A stretch of DNA of 64,000 nucleotides from Nitrosomonas cryotolerans ATCC 49181 (GCF_900143275.1 NZ_FSRO01000001.1:2002116-2066115), one strand, 5' to 3'; shown: positions 19,319 through 28,454, numbered from the stretch's first letter. Numbers and translations are program-made. The notes: generated by a model from the letters alone, not told the origin.

Positions 19319-19726
19319 TTTAATTCCCTTATAATCAGTGTTTATGGGCGTGTTATCGACATTTTGGTAAAAAAACTTGAGTCTGGATATTTATATGATT
19401 GATACTGTATCAGTTGTCATAGGTCTTTAAGATTTTAGATGAACATATTGTGTACTATTTGATGTAACTAAACAAATTACGATATATGGTGTCTTTTTAT
19501 CAGAATCAGTCTGCTTATAATAGCTTGTAATTAAATGCCTACTATACCTCATGGCACATAAGAGGAAGGGGTTTATTAATTACTTTATTAGCTCATTATG
19601 TAATTAATTGAACACCTATAATTGGATTTAGATAAGTTATTAATTATGAACATACCCTAAATGAGTCTCAGAATTTAGTGTTCATTTAGGGATAGACTAT
19701 GATAGACAGCCGAGGAGAAGCATTAC
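19319..19726. other. 408-base divergent intergenic region
   Basis: This stretch lies between the divergent flgM and EI24 genes and should hold both promoters. I see no gene. The notable structure is the 10-bp perfect inverted repeat listed at 19655-19691. The rest is AT-rich; I could not identify a convincing sigma-28 or sigma-54 promoter by eye. Confidence 0.6.
19655..19691. repeat. Inverted repeat upstream of the EI24 gene
   Basis: CCCTAAATGA at 19655-19664 is exactly complementary to 19682-19691, with a 17-base spacer. It lies 35 bases before the start codon of the EI24 gene, so it would be in or near its 5' leader or promoter. It could be an operator or an RNA hairpin; no T run follows. 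Confidence 0.75.
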
Positions 19727-20455
19727 ATGTCTCATATTTTTAGTGCACTTTTGCGTGCATTGGGGGATCTATTCCAACCTAAAGTATTGTGGATTATGGT
19801 TTGGCCAGTACTAGTGGCTGGTTCGCTATGGCTAGTCCTAAGCGTGATTTTTTGGGATATCTTTTCAGGGTGGGTAACTCAAGGCTTTTCTAATCTTGGT
19901 ATTCAAAGTTGGCTTGGGGCCTTGGAACCAGAATGGATTGTGCATGGAATTCAGAGTATAACCCATATGATTTTATTCATTTCACTTGTAACCGTTACTA
20001 CGTTATTCATTACCGCTATATTCGCCATGCCTGCATTGATTAATGTTGTTGCTAATCGTCATTATCCGTCTCTTAAGCGTGAGTATGGCGGTAGCATCAG
20101 AGGAAGCTTAATTAATGCATTACTTGCCATGAGTATTTTTGCTCTAATGTGGCTAATTACGCTTCCTTTATGGTTAATTGGATTGGGTATCATCGTTCCG
20201 TTTGTCGCAGCAGCTTATTTAAATCAACAATTATTTCGCTATGATGCGCTGTCGGAGCATGCCAGCCATGAAGAAATGAGGGTGCTGCTTGCTACGCATC
20301 AGTTATCATTATGGAGTTTAGGTCTGCTAACTGGCATGGTTCAGTTCGTGCCATTTTTAAATCTATTTGCACCAGTATTTGCTGCATTGGCTTTCATTCA
20401 TTTTGAACTAGCACGTCTCATGAATATGCGTCCCCCTTCTGATATAGCTGCTTGA
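19727..20455 (+). CDS. EI24 domain membrane protein
   Basis: This 242-residue integral membrane protein has about four hydrophobic segments (VLWIMVWPVLVAGSLWLVLS, MILFISLVTVTTLFITAIFA, NALLAMSIFALMWLITLPLW, then a C-terminal pair). It matches the EI24/CysZ-like family, including the conserved NRHYPSLKREYGGS region and the FVPFLNLFAPVFAALAFIH end. CysZ imports sulphate, but many EI24 members are of unknown function and no sulphur gene is nearby, so I do not assign transport. The ATG has a GAGGAG ribosome-binding site. Confidence 0.85.
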   Translation: MSHIFSALLRALGDLFQPKVLWIMVWPVLVAGSLWLVLSVIFWDIFSGWVTQGFSNLGIQSWLGALEPEWIVHGIQSITHMILFISLVTVTTLFITAIFAMPALINVVANRHYPSLKREYGGSIRGSLINALLAMSIFALMWLITLPLWLIGLGIIVPFVAAAYLNQQLFRYDALSEHASHEEMRVLLATHQLSLWSLGLLTGMVQFVPFLNLFAPVFAALAFIHFELARLMNMRPPSDIAA

Positions 20456-20551
20456 TATGATATTCGCGAGGAAATAAGCAATCTTTGAATCTACCACAAA
20501 GCTAAGCATTATTTTAGACAATAATCAGCCATCTAAGCAAAAAATACAGAT

Positions 20552-20575
20552 CATTCTATTGAGTTGAATAGAATG
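20552..20575 (+). terminator. Possible hairpin terminator after the EI24 gene
   Basis: CATTCTATT (20552-20560) pairs perfectly with AATAGAATG (20567-20575) around a 6-base loop, followed by a T/C-rich stretch (CTTCGGTCTTTCTC). The stem is AT-rich and lacks a pure T run, so terminator activity is uncertain. Confidence 0.4.
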
Positions 20576-20652
20576 CTTCGGTCTTTCTCAAGATTCTAGT
20601 TACATATTTAAGAAAAATGATTGGATCATTATAGGTTAAAGGGTTAAGTATT

Positions 20653-22161
20653 ATGAGCACTCGTATAGATTCTGTTGAACCTGGTTCTGAATCTCATAAT
20701 ACGATTCCAATGCAGAAACAGCGCTATCCCAAATCGTTTTTAAAGTTAATGCTATTTGGATTTTCAATCATAGGATTACCTCTGATCGGGGCGTTAATAA
20801 ACAGTGCGATGTCTATTGATCGACTTGCTGAACAAAGCCGTAAAACTGTACATCAAGCAACACAGGTTACACTTGGTAATCGTGTTTTGATCGATGAAAT
20901 TCGAACAATGGAGAGAAGTATACGACAAGCCCTGATTCTGGGGGATATGTCACTACTTGAAGGATATTTTCGCGCTCACTCAAAGTTTGAGATGACTGCA
21001 GAGAAACTATGGGAGCACTCATCACATATTGAACAGCGATTATTATTAGAAAAAATACGTTTATCAGAGACGACTATCTTTATGGAAATATTAACTGCTA
21101 TCGATGATTCTCCAGAAGATTTACGCGGCTTGGTGGAGAACTTCACGGGTTTAATGGAATCAGCAAATAATTTTTCTATAATGGGGCAGAATTTGATCGG
21201 GGTTGACGTCAGTGAAATGTTGGATATGGCTAGCCATGCCCGCACAGTTGTTGAGTGGCAGTTACTTGCTTTGATTCCATTTGTAATACTACTAGCGCTT
21301 ATCTTTTCAGTCCTAATTACACGTCCTATTCGGCAGATTGATGAAGCTATTTATAAAATGGGTCAGGGAGAGCTGTCAAAACCAGTATGTGTTGAGGGGC
21401 CTCAGAATTTAAAATATATTGGAATACGTTTAGACTGGATGCGGCGTCGTTTATTAAAATTGGAAGATCAAAAAATCCAGTTTCTTAGGCATGTTTCTCA
21501 TGAACTTAAAACCCCCCTTGCTGCTATACGTGAAGGTGCAGATTTACTTGCTGAAGGCATAACGGGCCAATTAACCAAAAAGCAGCAGTTGATTGCTAAT
21601 ATACTGCACAGTAGTAGCTTGCAGTTACAAAAGAGAATTGAAGATTTATTAAGTTATAGTGCTCTTGAAACAGACAAAACCGCACTTGTAAAGCACCAAG
21701 TGAAATTGGCAAAAATTCTAGATGAAGTATTACAGAACCAGAATCTTTCTATAATGAGTAAGAGACTAGAAATTATTCGCGATTGTCCAGGCTTGATGCT
21801 CGAATGCGATAGCGAAAAGATTAAGATCATTTTGGATAATCTGCTTTCCAATGCTGTGAAATTTTCTCCACCTTGTGGTGTTATTCAAATAAAGGTAGTT
21901 CAAACAAATAAATTAGTTCAATTAGATATAGTTGATATGGGTGTCGGTATACATAAAGTTGACCAGGAGAAGATATTCGAACCTTTCTATCAGGGACGCA
22001 GTGTGGCAAATACGCATGTTAGAGGAACAGGACTCGGGTTATCCATTGCTCGGGAATACGCATTTGCGCATGGGGGTAATATTGAACTGATCCAACAGTC
22101 TGAAGTTGGTGCACATTTTCGTCTTACCTTGCCTCTGAATGACACGGAGGGGGAAGCATGA
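20653..22161 (+). CDS. qseE: Sensor histidine kinase, GlrK/QseE type
   Basis: This 502-residue two-component sensor spans the inner membrane twice (FLKLMLFGFSIIGLPLIGAL near residue 30 and LLALIPFVILLALIFSVLIT near residue 205) around a periplasmic sensing domain. A HAMP segment (RPIRQIDEAIYKMGQGELSK) precedes the dimerisation box HVSHELKTPLAAI, where the phosphorylated His is about residue 283. The ATPase domain shows the N box (DNLLSNAVKFSP), DMGVGI and GTGLGLSIAREY. Its stop overlaps the lipoprotein gene start (ATGA). The kinase-lipoprotein-regulator order matches the enterobacterial glrK-qseG-glrR operon. Confidence 0.92.
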   Translation: MSTRIDSVEPGSESHNTIPMQKQRYPKSFLKLMLFGFSIIGLPLIGALINSAMSIDRLAEQSRKTVHQATQVTLGNRVLIDEIRTMERSIRQALILGDMSLLEGYFRAHSKFEMTAEKLWEHSSHIEQRLLLEKIRLSETTIFMEILTAIDDSPEDLRGLVENFTGLMESANNFSIMGQNLIGVDVSEMLDMASHARTVVEWQLLALIPFVILLALIFSVLITRPIRQIDEAIYKMGQGELSKPVCVEGPQNLKYIGIRLDWMRRRLLKLEDQKIQFLRHVSHELKTPLAAIREGADLLAEGITGQLTKKQQLIANILHSSSLQLQKRIEDLLSYSALETDKTALVKHQVKLAKILDEVLQNQNLSIMSKRLEIIRDCPGLMLECDSEKIKIILDNLLSNAVKFSPPCGVIQIKVVQTNKLVQLDIVDMGVGIHKVDQEKIFEPFYQGRSVANTHVRGTGLGLSIAREYAFAHGGNIELIQQSEVGAHFRLTLPLNDTEGEA

Positions 22162-22733
22162 GTATTATTTATTATAAGCTATTCGTTTTACTGCCAGTTC
22201 TACTGTTAATACAGTTTATATTATCTGGATGTTCAATGTTGACTGGAGGGAATGGGGAAATAAGTGCACAAACTAATTCAGCGTGTATTCCTGATGCATT
22301 GTCGCATCAGGTGATAACTTCTAATCACCTGGATCAAATTATGGAGTATTACGATTTTTTGCATAATCAAACACTACCGGAACTCACTAGAGAGTATGGT
22401 ACTGTAAAACAAGATGTTGTAAATAGTAAAAGTGATGAAAACCAAATTAAATACATATTATTGCTTTCTTTCCCAAATACGGCCTTCCATGATGTAGGCA
22501 GAGCACTTAAATTATTGAATGAATGGCCGGAAAGCTCAGAGCAGTCATCGAATTTGAATAGCTTTAAGAATTTATTGGTAATGTTATTTAATGAACAACA
22601 ACGCATGAGTGGTACTATCGGTAATTTATTTCATAAACTCAAGACAGAGCGTCAACGCGCTACTGCACTAGAGAAAAAGGTTAATGATATTAAAGATATG
22701 GAGAAGAATCTTATCAGAAGAGATGTATATTAG
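22158..22733 (+). CDS. QseG-like lipoprotein
   Basis: This 191-residue protein has a lipoprotein signal peptide (LFVLLPVLLLIQFILSGC, lipobox LSGC) and a mostly helical C-terminal part with a coiled-coil-like end (RQRATALEKKVNDIKDMEKN). Its place between the sensor kinase and its response regulator, overlapping the kinase by four bases, identifies it as the QseG/YfhG counterpart, an outer-membrane lipoprotein linked to signalling by the kinase. Sequence similarity alone would be too weak to name it. Confidence 0.8.
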   Translation: MSIIYYKLFVLLPVLLLIQFILSGCSMLTGGNGEISAQTNSACIPDALSHQVITSNHLDQIMEYYDFLHNQTLPELTREYGTVKQDVVNSKSDENQIKYILLLSFPNTAFHDVGRALKLLNEWPESSEQSSNLNSFKNLLVMLFNEQQRMSGTIGNLFHKLKTERQRATALEKKVNDIKDMEKNLIRRDVY

Positions 22734-22752
22734 GTGCAAAAGGTAAAGAATT

Positions 22753-24105
22753 ATGGCTCCTAAACCAAAAATACTTCTTGTCGATGATGATGCAGATTTA
22801 CTGGAACTACTTTCAATTCGCTTGATGGCTGTTGGCTATGAAACAAGTGCAGCAGAAAGTGCTGAAGTTGCACTTAATTATTTAGATATTGCGCGTCCAC
22901 AGCTAGTTATTAGCGATATGCAAATGAGTGGTATGGATGGTATGGCATTATTTGAGCATATTCATCGAATGATTCCAACGTTACCTGTAATTATTCTTAC
23001 AGCATATGGGACCATCCCGGATGCTGTTGCTGCTGTACAACGCGGAGTATTCGGTTATCTTGCCAAGCCATTTGATAGCAAAACCTTAATGGCTCAGATT
23101 AGTCAGGCTCTTAAGCATACTTCATTTAGCGCCATTAAAACTGATGCATCGCAAGCACTGTGGCGTAAAGAAATTATTACACAAAGTGCGGTGATGGAAG
23201 ATGCGCTGACTAAGGCAGAGCTGGTTGCTAGAGGTGATGCCAGTGTATTGCTTTATGGCGAGAGTGGTGTTGGAAAGGAATTGTTTGCGCGTGCTATTCA
23301 CCGGGCGTCTAATCGCTGTAATGAGCCATTTGTTGCGGTTAATTGTGCAGCAATCCCAGAGCAGTTACTGGAATCAGAGCTTTTTGGGCACGTCAAGGGA
23401 GCTTTTACTGGGGCAGTTAATAATCATAAAGGATTATTCCAGTTGGCAGAGAAAGGTACACTATTTCTCGACGAGATTGGGGATATGCCACTTTTGCTCC
23501 AGGTAAAATTACTTCGTGCTCTACAAGAAAAACAAATCCGTTCTGTTGGATCTACGCAAACGATTCCAGTTGATGTACGAATTATCTCAGCAACTCATCG
23601 TAATCTCAAAGCGGAAATCGCTACAGGTAATTTCCGTGAAGATCTTTACTATCGGCTGGATGTTGTCGCTTTGATAATCCCCACATTGTCACAACGCCGC
23701 GAAGATATTCCTCTATTAGCAAATTATTTTCTCCAGCTATTTTCTGAAAAATATACAAAGGATATTAATGGGTTCTCACCAGAAGCGATGCACATGCTAA
23801 TTAGCGCACCCTGGCCAGGAAATGTTCGGCAGCTCATGAATATTGTTGAACAATGTGTTGTATTAAGTACCATATCGCTAATCTCACCTACTTTGGTATA
23901 TGATGCCATGCAGAAGGAAGAAACCCAACTAACATCATTTGAAGAAGCCAGAAAACATTTCGAAAGAGATTACTTGGTACGCGTATTGAAAATTACGGCT
24001 GGTAATGTAACTCAAGCTGCGCGCATAGCTAAGCGTAATAGAACAGAATTTTATAAATTACTTCAAAGGCATCGACTAGATTTTTCTGTTTTCAAGCAGC
24101 CGTAA
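22753..24105 (+). CDS. qseF: Sigma-54-dependent response regulator, GlrR/QseF type
   Basis: This 450-residue transcription activator has three parts. The receiver domain carries the acidic pocket LLVDDD and phospho-acceptor Asp55 in VISDMQMSGMDG. The AAA+ sigma-54 activation domain carries GESGVGKELFARAIH, ELFGHVKGAFTGA (the GAFTGA loop) and GTLFLDEIGDMPL. A Fis-type helix-turn-helix lies at the end (GNVTQAARIAKRNRTEFYKL). It is the partner of the kinase two genes upstream. It implies sigma-54 promoters elsewhere in the genome; I saw none clear in this window. A ribosome-binding site AAGGTAAAG precedes the ATG. Confidence 0.93.
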   Translation: MAPKPKILLVDDDADLLELLSIRLMAVGYETSAAESAEVALNYLDIARPQLVISDMQMSGMDGMALFEHIHRMIPTLPVIILTAYGTIPDAVAAVQRGVFGYLAKPFDSKTLMAQISQALKHTSFSAIKTDASQALWRKEIITQSAVMEDALTKAELVARGDASVLLYGESGVGKELFARAIHRASNRCNEPFVAVNCAAIPEQLLESELFGHVKGAFTGAVNNHKGLFQLAEKGTLFLDEIGDMPLLLQVKLLRALQEKQIRSVGSTQTIPVDVRIISATHRNLKAEIATGNFREDLYYRLDVVALIIPTLSQRREDIPLLANYFLQLFSEKYTKDINGFSPEAMHMLISAPWPGNVRQLMNIVEQCVVLSTISLISPTLVYDAMQKEETQLTSFEEARKHFERDYLVRVLKITAGNVTQAARIAKRNRTEFYKLLQRHRLDFSVFKQP

Positions 24106-24284
24106 AATAAATTCTAATTTGATGATCACTATACTTTTCGAGATTGCTGCAAGATATGATAGTTTTATATAAAAGCGCGCTATTTTAGGAGGCCAGAAAA
24201 ATGGCCTTGATAAGATATCCAGGATGCAGAAGTGATAACAATAATCCCACGGAGAATATTGAATAATTCATTGAGATAGTTCCT

Positions 24285-24812
24285 ATGCGTGAATCAGAGC
24301 TGTTTTGTTTATGCGAAAGGCAGCAATTATTTTATGCCAGGCTTATTGGACTAATGTCCATAATAATTGGCATATTGGGTGGCTGTACCCTCAAGTCGTC
24401 GCATGCACCACTTCGCCCAGAAGTGCTATACGATTATCGTGCGCCTGACCTTGGAGCATCCTATAACAAGCCTTATAGAATAAAAGGTAATATCTACTAT
24501 CCATTACGCTCGGCAACTGACTATAGTGAAGAAGGAATAGCTTCCTGGTATGGATTCGAATCGGGTAACCGCACTGCTATGGGTACTCGGTTTAAACCAT
24601 ATAATCTAACCGCTGCGCATAAAACACTGCCTTTGCCAACTTGGGTTAGAGTAACGAATCTAAGTAACGGACGCTTTGTAGATGTATTGGTCAATGATCG
24701 TGGTCCTTTCAAAAAGAATAGATTGATTGATTTGTCTCAAGGTGCAGCCAAAAAGATTAATCTGGACGGCCTTGGTAAAGTAAGGGTTGAGTATATTGAT
24801 CAAATGAAATGA
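24285..24812 (+). CDS. rlpA: RlpA family septal lytic transglycosylase-like lipoprotein
   Basis: This 175-residue protein has a late signal segment (LIGLMSIIIGILGGC, lipobox LGGC) and a double-psi beta-barrel domain. The RlpA motifs EGIASWYGFESGNRTAMGTR, AAHKTLPLPTWVRVTNLSNG and VNDRGPF are all visible. RlpA binds or cleaves denuded glycan strands at the septum. There is no C-terminal SPOR domain, so its septal targeting may differ from the E. coli protein. Its N-terminus before the membrane segment is longer than usual; a later start is possible but no better ATG is seen. Confidence 0.88.
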   Translation: MRESELFCLCERQQLFYARLIGLMSIIIGILGGCTLKSSHAPLRPEVLYDYRAPDLGASYNKPYRIKGNIYYPLRSATDYSEEGIASWYGFESGNRTAMGTRFKPYNLTAAHKTLPLPTWVRVTNLSNGRFVDVLVNDRGPFKKNRLIDLSQGAAKKINLDGLGKVRVEYIDQMK

Positions 24813-25282
24813 TTAATCAGCGTAATTAGGTGGGTTATCCTAAAATAATATAGTGAATTATGATAGTTCTCTACTGATAGAGCAGGATGAGGGGATCTCC
24901 TTTAATTGGCTAAGTGGTTCGAACTATTTCATCTTGGGTATGGGTGCGGCAGTCCAATATTTTCGTTTCCGAAGCCGCCAGGAACCTTGGTATTTCTGTG
25001 GCTCGGTAATGGCATAAGCGGCGCAAATCGAATACACGTCCCGTACTAATTTTAAATCACCTGAGAAGAGACTTTATAGCTGACAATCTTAATCTGAAAT
25101 GAGTGACCGATATCACTTTCATCACGTCATTCTGAAATATAATGGTGCCGAATAGCTGAGAACATCATCTTCTGGTACCAACCCAGAAAACGTACTGCAT
25201 TCAGATTGGTGCTAACCATATCCTCAGACTACTTGGTTTTGTCAAGATCGTGCGCCGATTTAATAATTTAAAGAATTTTGGC
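24813..25282. other. 470-base region between rlpA and tRNA-Leu, possible gene remnant
   Basis: No intact gene is present. Around 24951-25010 one plus-strand frame reads FVSEAARNLGISVAR before a stop, which looks like the start of a helix-turn-helix as found in LysR-type regulators or IS3-type transposase subunits. The frame does not continue convincingly. The stretch lies directly 3' of a tRNA gene, a common integration site, so it may be debris of an old insertion. Confidence 0.3.
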
Positions 25283-25371
25283 TGGTGCCCGGAGCCGGAA
25301 TCGAACCGGCATGGGCGATTAAGCCCGAGGGATTTTAAGTCCCTTGTGTCTACCAATTTCACCATCCGGGC
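25283..25371 (-). tRNA. tRNA-Leu (anticodon UAA)
   Basis: The minus strand gives GCCCGGA at the 5' end pairing with TCCGGGC before ACCA, so the terminal CCA is encoded. The anticodon loop CTTAAAA sits between AGGGA and TCCCT, giving anticodon TAA. A long variable arm typical of class II tRNA-Leu and the T-arm GGTTCGATTCC are present. It is the last of a Gly-Cys-Leu cluster downstream of pgsA. Confidence 0.97.
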
Positions 25372-25390
25372 AATTGAAGTTATAGATCGG

Positions 25391-25464
25391 TGGAGGCGGG
25401 GGTCGGAATCGAACCGGCGTAGACGGCTTTGCAGGCCGCTGCATAACCACTCTGCCACCCCGCC
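25391..25464 (-). tRNA. tRNA-Cys (anticodon GCA)
   Basis: The minus strand gives GGCGGGG at the 5' end pairing with CCCCGCC before TCCA. The anticodon loop CTGCAAA gives GCA. The T arm GGTTCGATTCC is intact and CCA is encoded. It is 19 bases from tRNA-Leu and probably shares its transcript. Confidence 0.97.
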
Positions 25465-25587
25465 ATTTTTACATAGTTACATAATCAGTTATATAGCGCA
25501 CAGTATAATAAAATTTGACGGTAATAAATAGATTCTTGACAACAAGAGATATATCCAGCTGTTAAAATAGTTATCCATATCAAAAAA

Positions 25588-25662
25588 TGGAGCGGGAAAC
25601 GAGGCTCGAACTCGCGACCCCAACCTTGGCAAGGTTGTGCTCTACCACTGAGCTATTCCCGC
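25588..25662 (-). tRNA. tRNA-Gly (anticodon GCC)
   Basis: The minus strand gives GCGGGAA pairing with TTCCCGC before TCCA. The anticodon loop TTGCCAA gives GCC. The T arm GAGTTCGAGCCTC is intact and CCA is encoded. It is the first tRNA after pgsA; the uvrC-pgsA-Gly-Cys-Leu order is conserved in many proteobacteria. Confidence 0.97.
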
Positions 25663-25774
25663 ACTAAGAAACTCTGTGCTACTGAAGATGCTTTAGAAGC
25701 AAAAGTGGAATTATAGACATGCTGATTGTTTTGTCAAGGAAAGTGCAAGCAAAAGTGAATAAAAGTGAAAATTA

Positions 25775-26347
25775 TTAGCTGTGTCTGATTGCTTGTGGAA
25801 TAGCTGCCTTTAAATAATAGATCATTGACCATAATGTCAGAATAGCTGCCAGATAAATGAGCCATGTTCCGATGAGCTGAGAATTAAAGCTACCACCAAT
25901 ATTATCATGGTATAACAACAATGGAATGGCGACCATCTGTGAAGTGGTTTTTATTTTTCCTAAAAATGAAACCGCGACACTTTTAGATTTACCAATTTGT
26001 GCCATCCATTCACGTAATGCGGAAACGGTAATCTCCCGACCAATGATAATTAGAGCAATTGGAGCATCTAGTCTATCCAGATATACTAATACAATCAATG
26101 CGGCTGCAACCATTAGCTTATCTGCGACCGGATCCAAAAATGCGCCGAATGCGGATGTCTGATTTAATATCCTGGCAAGATAACCATCCAACCAATCTGT
26201 AATAGCGGCGCCAGAAAAAATGATAGTGGCAACCAGGTTCTGATTGATTTGTGATAACCATGTGTGTGGTAAATAGAAAATACCTACAAACAATGGAATC
26301 GCAAGTATTCGCAGCCAAGTAAGTAGATTAGGGAGGTTTGAAGGCAT
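25775..26347 (-). CDS. pgsA: CDP-diacylglycerol-glycerol-3-phosphate 3-phosphatidyltransferase
   Basis: This 190-residue membrane enzyme makes phosphatidylglycerol phosphate, the committed step to phosphatidylglycerol and cardiolipin. The CDP-alcohol phosphotransferase signature with its Asp residues is visible in ITDWLDGYLARILNQT followed by GAFLDPVADK. Several membrane segments surround it. It follows uvrC with a 277-base gap occupied by an inverted-repeat element. Confidence 0.96.
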   Translation of the reverse strand: MPSNLPNLLTWLRILAIPLFVGIFYLPHTWLSQINQNLVATIIFSGAAITDWLDGYLARILNQTSAFGAFLDPVADKLMVAAALIVLVYLDRLDAPIALIIIGREITVSALREWMAQIGKSKSVAVSFLGKIKTTSQMVAIPLLLYHDNIGGSFNSQLIGTWLIYLAAILTLWSMIYYLKAAIPQAIRHS

Positions 26348-26490
26348 AAGATTTAACGGCTATAGGCTAAAACAATCAACAATCGAAGGACTAAGCAGAT
26401 TTGGTTATTATTAAACCGAATTGATTGTAATGTTAAAAAATAAATTCTGTTAGTTTTATCTGTGTAAGAAAAGATTGATCTCTATAGAGT

Positions 26491-26600
26491 GGGACTGTCT
26501 CGTAATATACGATTTATCCGTTTTTTTACTATAGAATCTATTAATTATTAACAAATAAATGCGATAAATATCTCAATTTTTGGCTATTTCGAGACAGGTT
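26491..26600. mobile_element. 110-bp inverted-repeat element (MITE-like) with 6-bp target duplication
   Basis: The ends carry imperfect inverted repeats: CTGTCTCGTAATA on the left (from 26495) matches the complement of TATTTCGAGACAG on the right (to 26597), 12 of 13 bases. The element is flanked on both sides by TAGAGT (26485-26490 and 26601-26606), consistent with a target-site duplication. It codes for nothing, so it is non-autonomous: a MITE or a collapsed insertion sequence. It lies between uvrC and pgsA. Confidence 0.7.
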
Positions 26601-26624
26601 TAGAGTATGTCGAATAAACAAGAG

Positions 26625-28448
26625 CTAATGAAGTTCCTTATAAATTTTTTCTGCCAGCTTGCGACTAATGCCTTCCGTTTGTTGTAATTCTTCGATACTG
26701 GCGGTTAATACACCTTTTAACCCTCCAAATCGACTTAATAGGCCTTGGCGTCGCTTGACACCAATACCACTAATCCGTTCTAAGCTTGAACTAGTTCTGG
26801 CTTTTCCACGCCTATTACGATGCCCTTGAATCGCAAAACGATGTGCCTCATCACGGATTTGCTGGATGAGATGCAAACCAGCATGATCGCTCATTAATTG
26901 TAACGGCTTTTTCGCTTTTGTGACGGGAAAAATTAATTGCTCTAAGCCGGGTTTTCGTCCCTCGCCTTTAGCAACACCTAATAGGTTTACATTACTTAAC
27001 CCCAGTTCTGTTAATGCTTCTTGAGCAACACTGATCTGCCCCTTACCGCCATCAATTAGAATCAAATCCGGTGGCCTGCTTTCATCCTTGATCGCTTTAT
27101 AATAACGTCGTGATAGTGCCTCACGCATGGCCGCATAATCATCTCCTGGTGTAATATTATCAATGTTATACCGTCGATATTCATTGTTACGCATAGAGAA
27201 ATTGTCATAAATGACACAAGATGCAACAGTAGCTTCACCCGATGTATGGCTGATATCAAAGCATTCAATACGGGTCAGGTTAGAGAGATTGAGTGCTTGT
27301 TGCAGTGCGCGCACCCGCTCTTTCTGACTGGCCTGTTGGTTTATCATTTGTTTCAATGCCAGTCGCGCATTTTCAGCTGCCATATCTAGCCATGCTCGTC
27401 GCTCACCAATAGAATTGAGGCTGATAAGCACTTTATGGCCCGCTTGACTGTCTAATAATGTCTGTAATGCTTCCTTTCGGATTTTCTCTCCAATGATAAT
27501 GAGATGCGGCACACTACGATTAAGGTAGTGTTGAGCAAGAAAAGCTTCTACTATAGTAGCAGGATTATGTCCTTCTGCATTTTGTGGAAAAAAGCTTTTG
27601 TCTCCCAAATGCCGCCCTCCCCTGATCATAGCTAGATTGACACAGATCTTCCCATTGCTGTCTTCTAATGTGGCACAGGCGATTACATCGGCATCCAGAG
27701 CTTTGCCGCTATCAATAACTTGTTTTTCTCTAATTTTTCGTAGTGATTGAATCTGATCACGGAATAACGCAGCTTGTTCATACTCCATGCGATCTGATGC
27801 TCGTTGCATTTTTTCAATAAGATTATTGACGACTTCTGTCTGCTTGCCCTGTAAGAATAATTCAGTATTTCTAATATCTTCAAGGTAAGCTCGTTGTGTA
27901 ATTAAGTTTACGCAAGGACCGCTACATCGTTTTATTTGATATAACAAACAAGGTCGCGTACGATGATTGAATACACTATCCTCGCAGGTTCGGATACGAA
28001 ATATTTTTTGTAACAATTGAACGCTTTCTCTGACGATACCTGCATTTGGATAGGGTCCAAAATACTGGTGCTGCTTGTCTAACATGCCGCGATGAAATCC
28101 TAACCGAGGGTAACTGTGCTTGCTTAACATGAGATAGGGATATGATTTGTCATCCTTAAACAGAATGTTATATCGAGGTTTCAGGCTTTTTATTAGATTA
28201 TTTTCCAATAGCAAGGCCTCGGCCTCAGAGCGCGTTATTGTGATTTCAATACTGGCAATTTTGGATACCATTAGCTGTGTACGCGGAGCTAGGCTGGTTT
28301 TTTGGAAATAAGAGGAAACGCGTTTCTTGAGGTCAATAGCTTTACCTACATAGATAACCTCACCTGCCCTATTCAGCATACGATAAATACCCGGCTGAAG
28401 TGGCAGGCTGGAGCAAAAACTTTTGGCATCAAATGCAGTTTCTGACAA
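26625..28448 (-). CDS. uvrC: UvrABC system protein C
   Basis: This 607-residue subunit makes both incisions in nucleotide excision repair. The N-terminal GIY-YIG nuclease domain shows QPGIYRMLNRAGEVIYVGKA. A UVR motif (EKMQRASDRMEYEQAALFRD) binds UvrB. The RNase H-like domain contains IECFDISHTSGE and PDLILIDGGKGQ. The C-terminal helix-hairpin-helix pair (LERISGIGVKRRQGLLSRFG) binds DNA. Length is normal. Confidence 0.98.
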   Translation of the reverse strand: MSETAFDAKSFCSSLPLQPGIYRMLNRAGEVIYVGKAIDLKKRVSSYFQKTSLAPRTQLMVSKIASIEITITRSEAEALLLENNLIKSLKPRYNILFKDDKSYPYLMLSKHSYPRLGFHRGMLDKQHQYFGPYPNAGIVRESVQLLQKIFRIRTCEDSVFNHRTRPCLLYQIKRCSGPCVNLITQRAYLEDIRNTELFLQGKQTEVVNNLIEKMQRASDRMEYEQAALFRDQIQSLRKIREKQVIDSGKALDADVIACATLEDSNGKICVNLAMIRGGRHLGDKSFFPQNAEGHNPATIVEAFLAQHYLNRSVPHLIIIGEKIRKEALQTLLDSQAGHKVLISLNSIGERRAWLDMAAENARLALKQMINQQASQKERVRALQQALNLSNLTRIECFDISHTSGEATVASCVIYDNFSMRNNEYRRYNIDNITPGDDYAAMREALSRRYYKAIKDESRPPDLILIDGGKGQISVAQEALTELGLSNVNLLGVAKGEGRKPGLEQLIFPVTKAKKPLQLMSDHAGLHLIQQIRDEAHRFAIQGHRNRRGKARTSSSLERISGIGVKRRQGLLSRFGGLKGVLTASIEELQQTEGISRKLAEKIYKELH

Positions 28449-28454
28449 ACTTAT

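Noticed and set aside
19548-19575. TGGCAC near 19553 as a sigma-54 promoter for the EI24 gene
   Set aside because: The required GC element with TTGC at the right spacing is absent.
25201-25531. Open frames on both strands across the tRNA cluster
   Set aside because: They are translations of the tRNA genes; the cloverleaf features and encoded CCA ends are clear.
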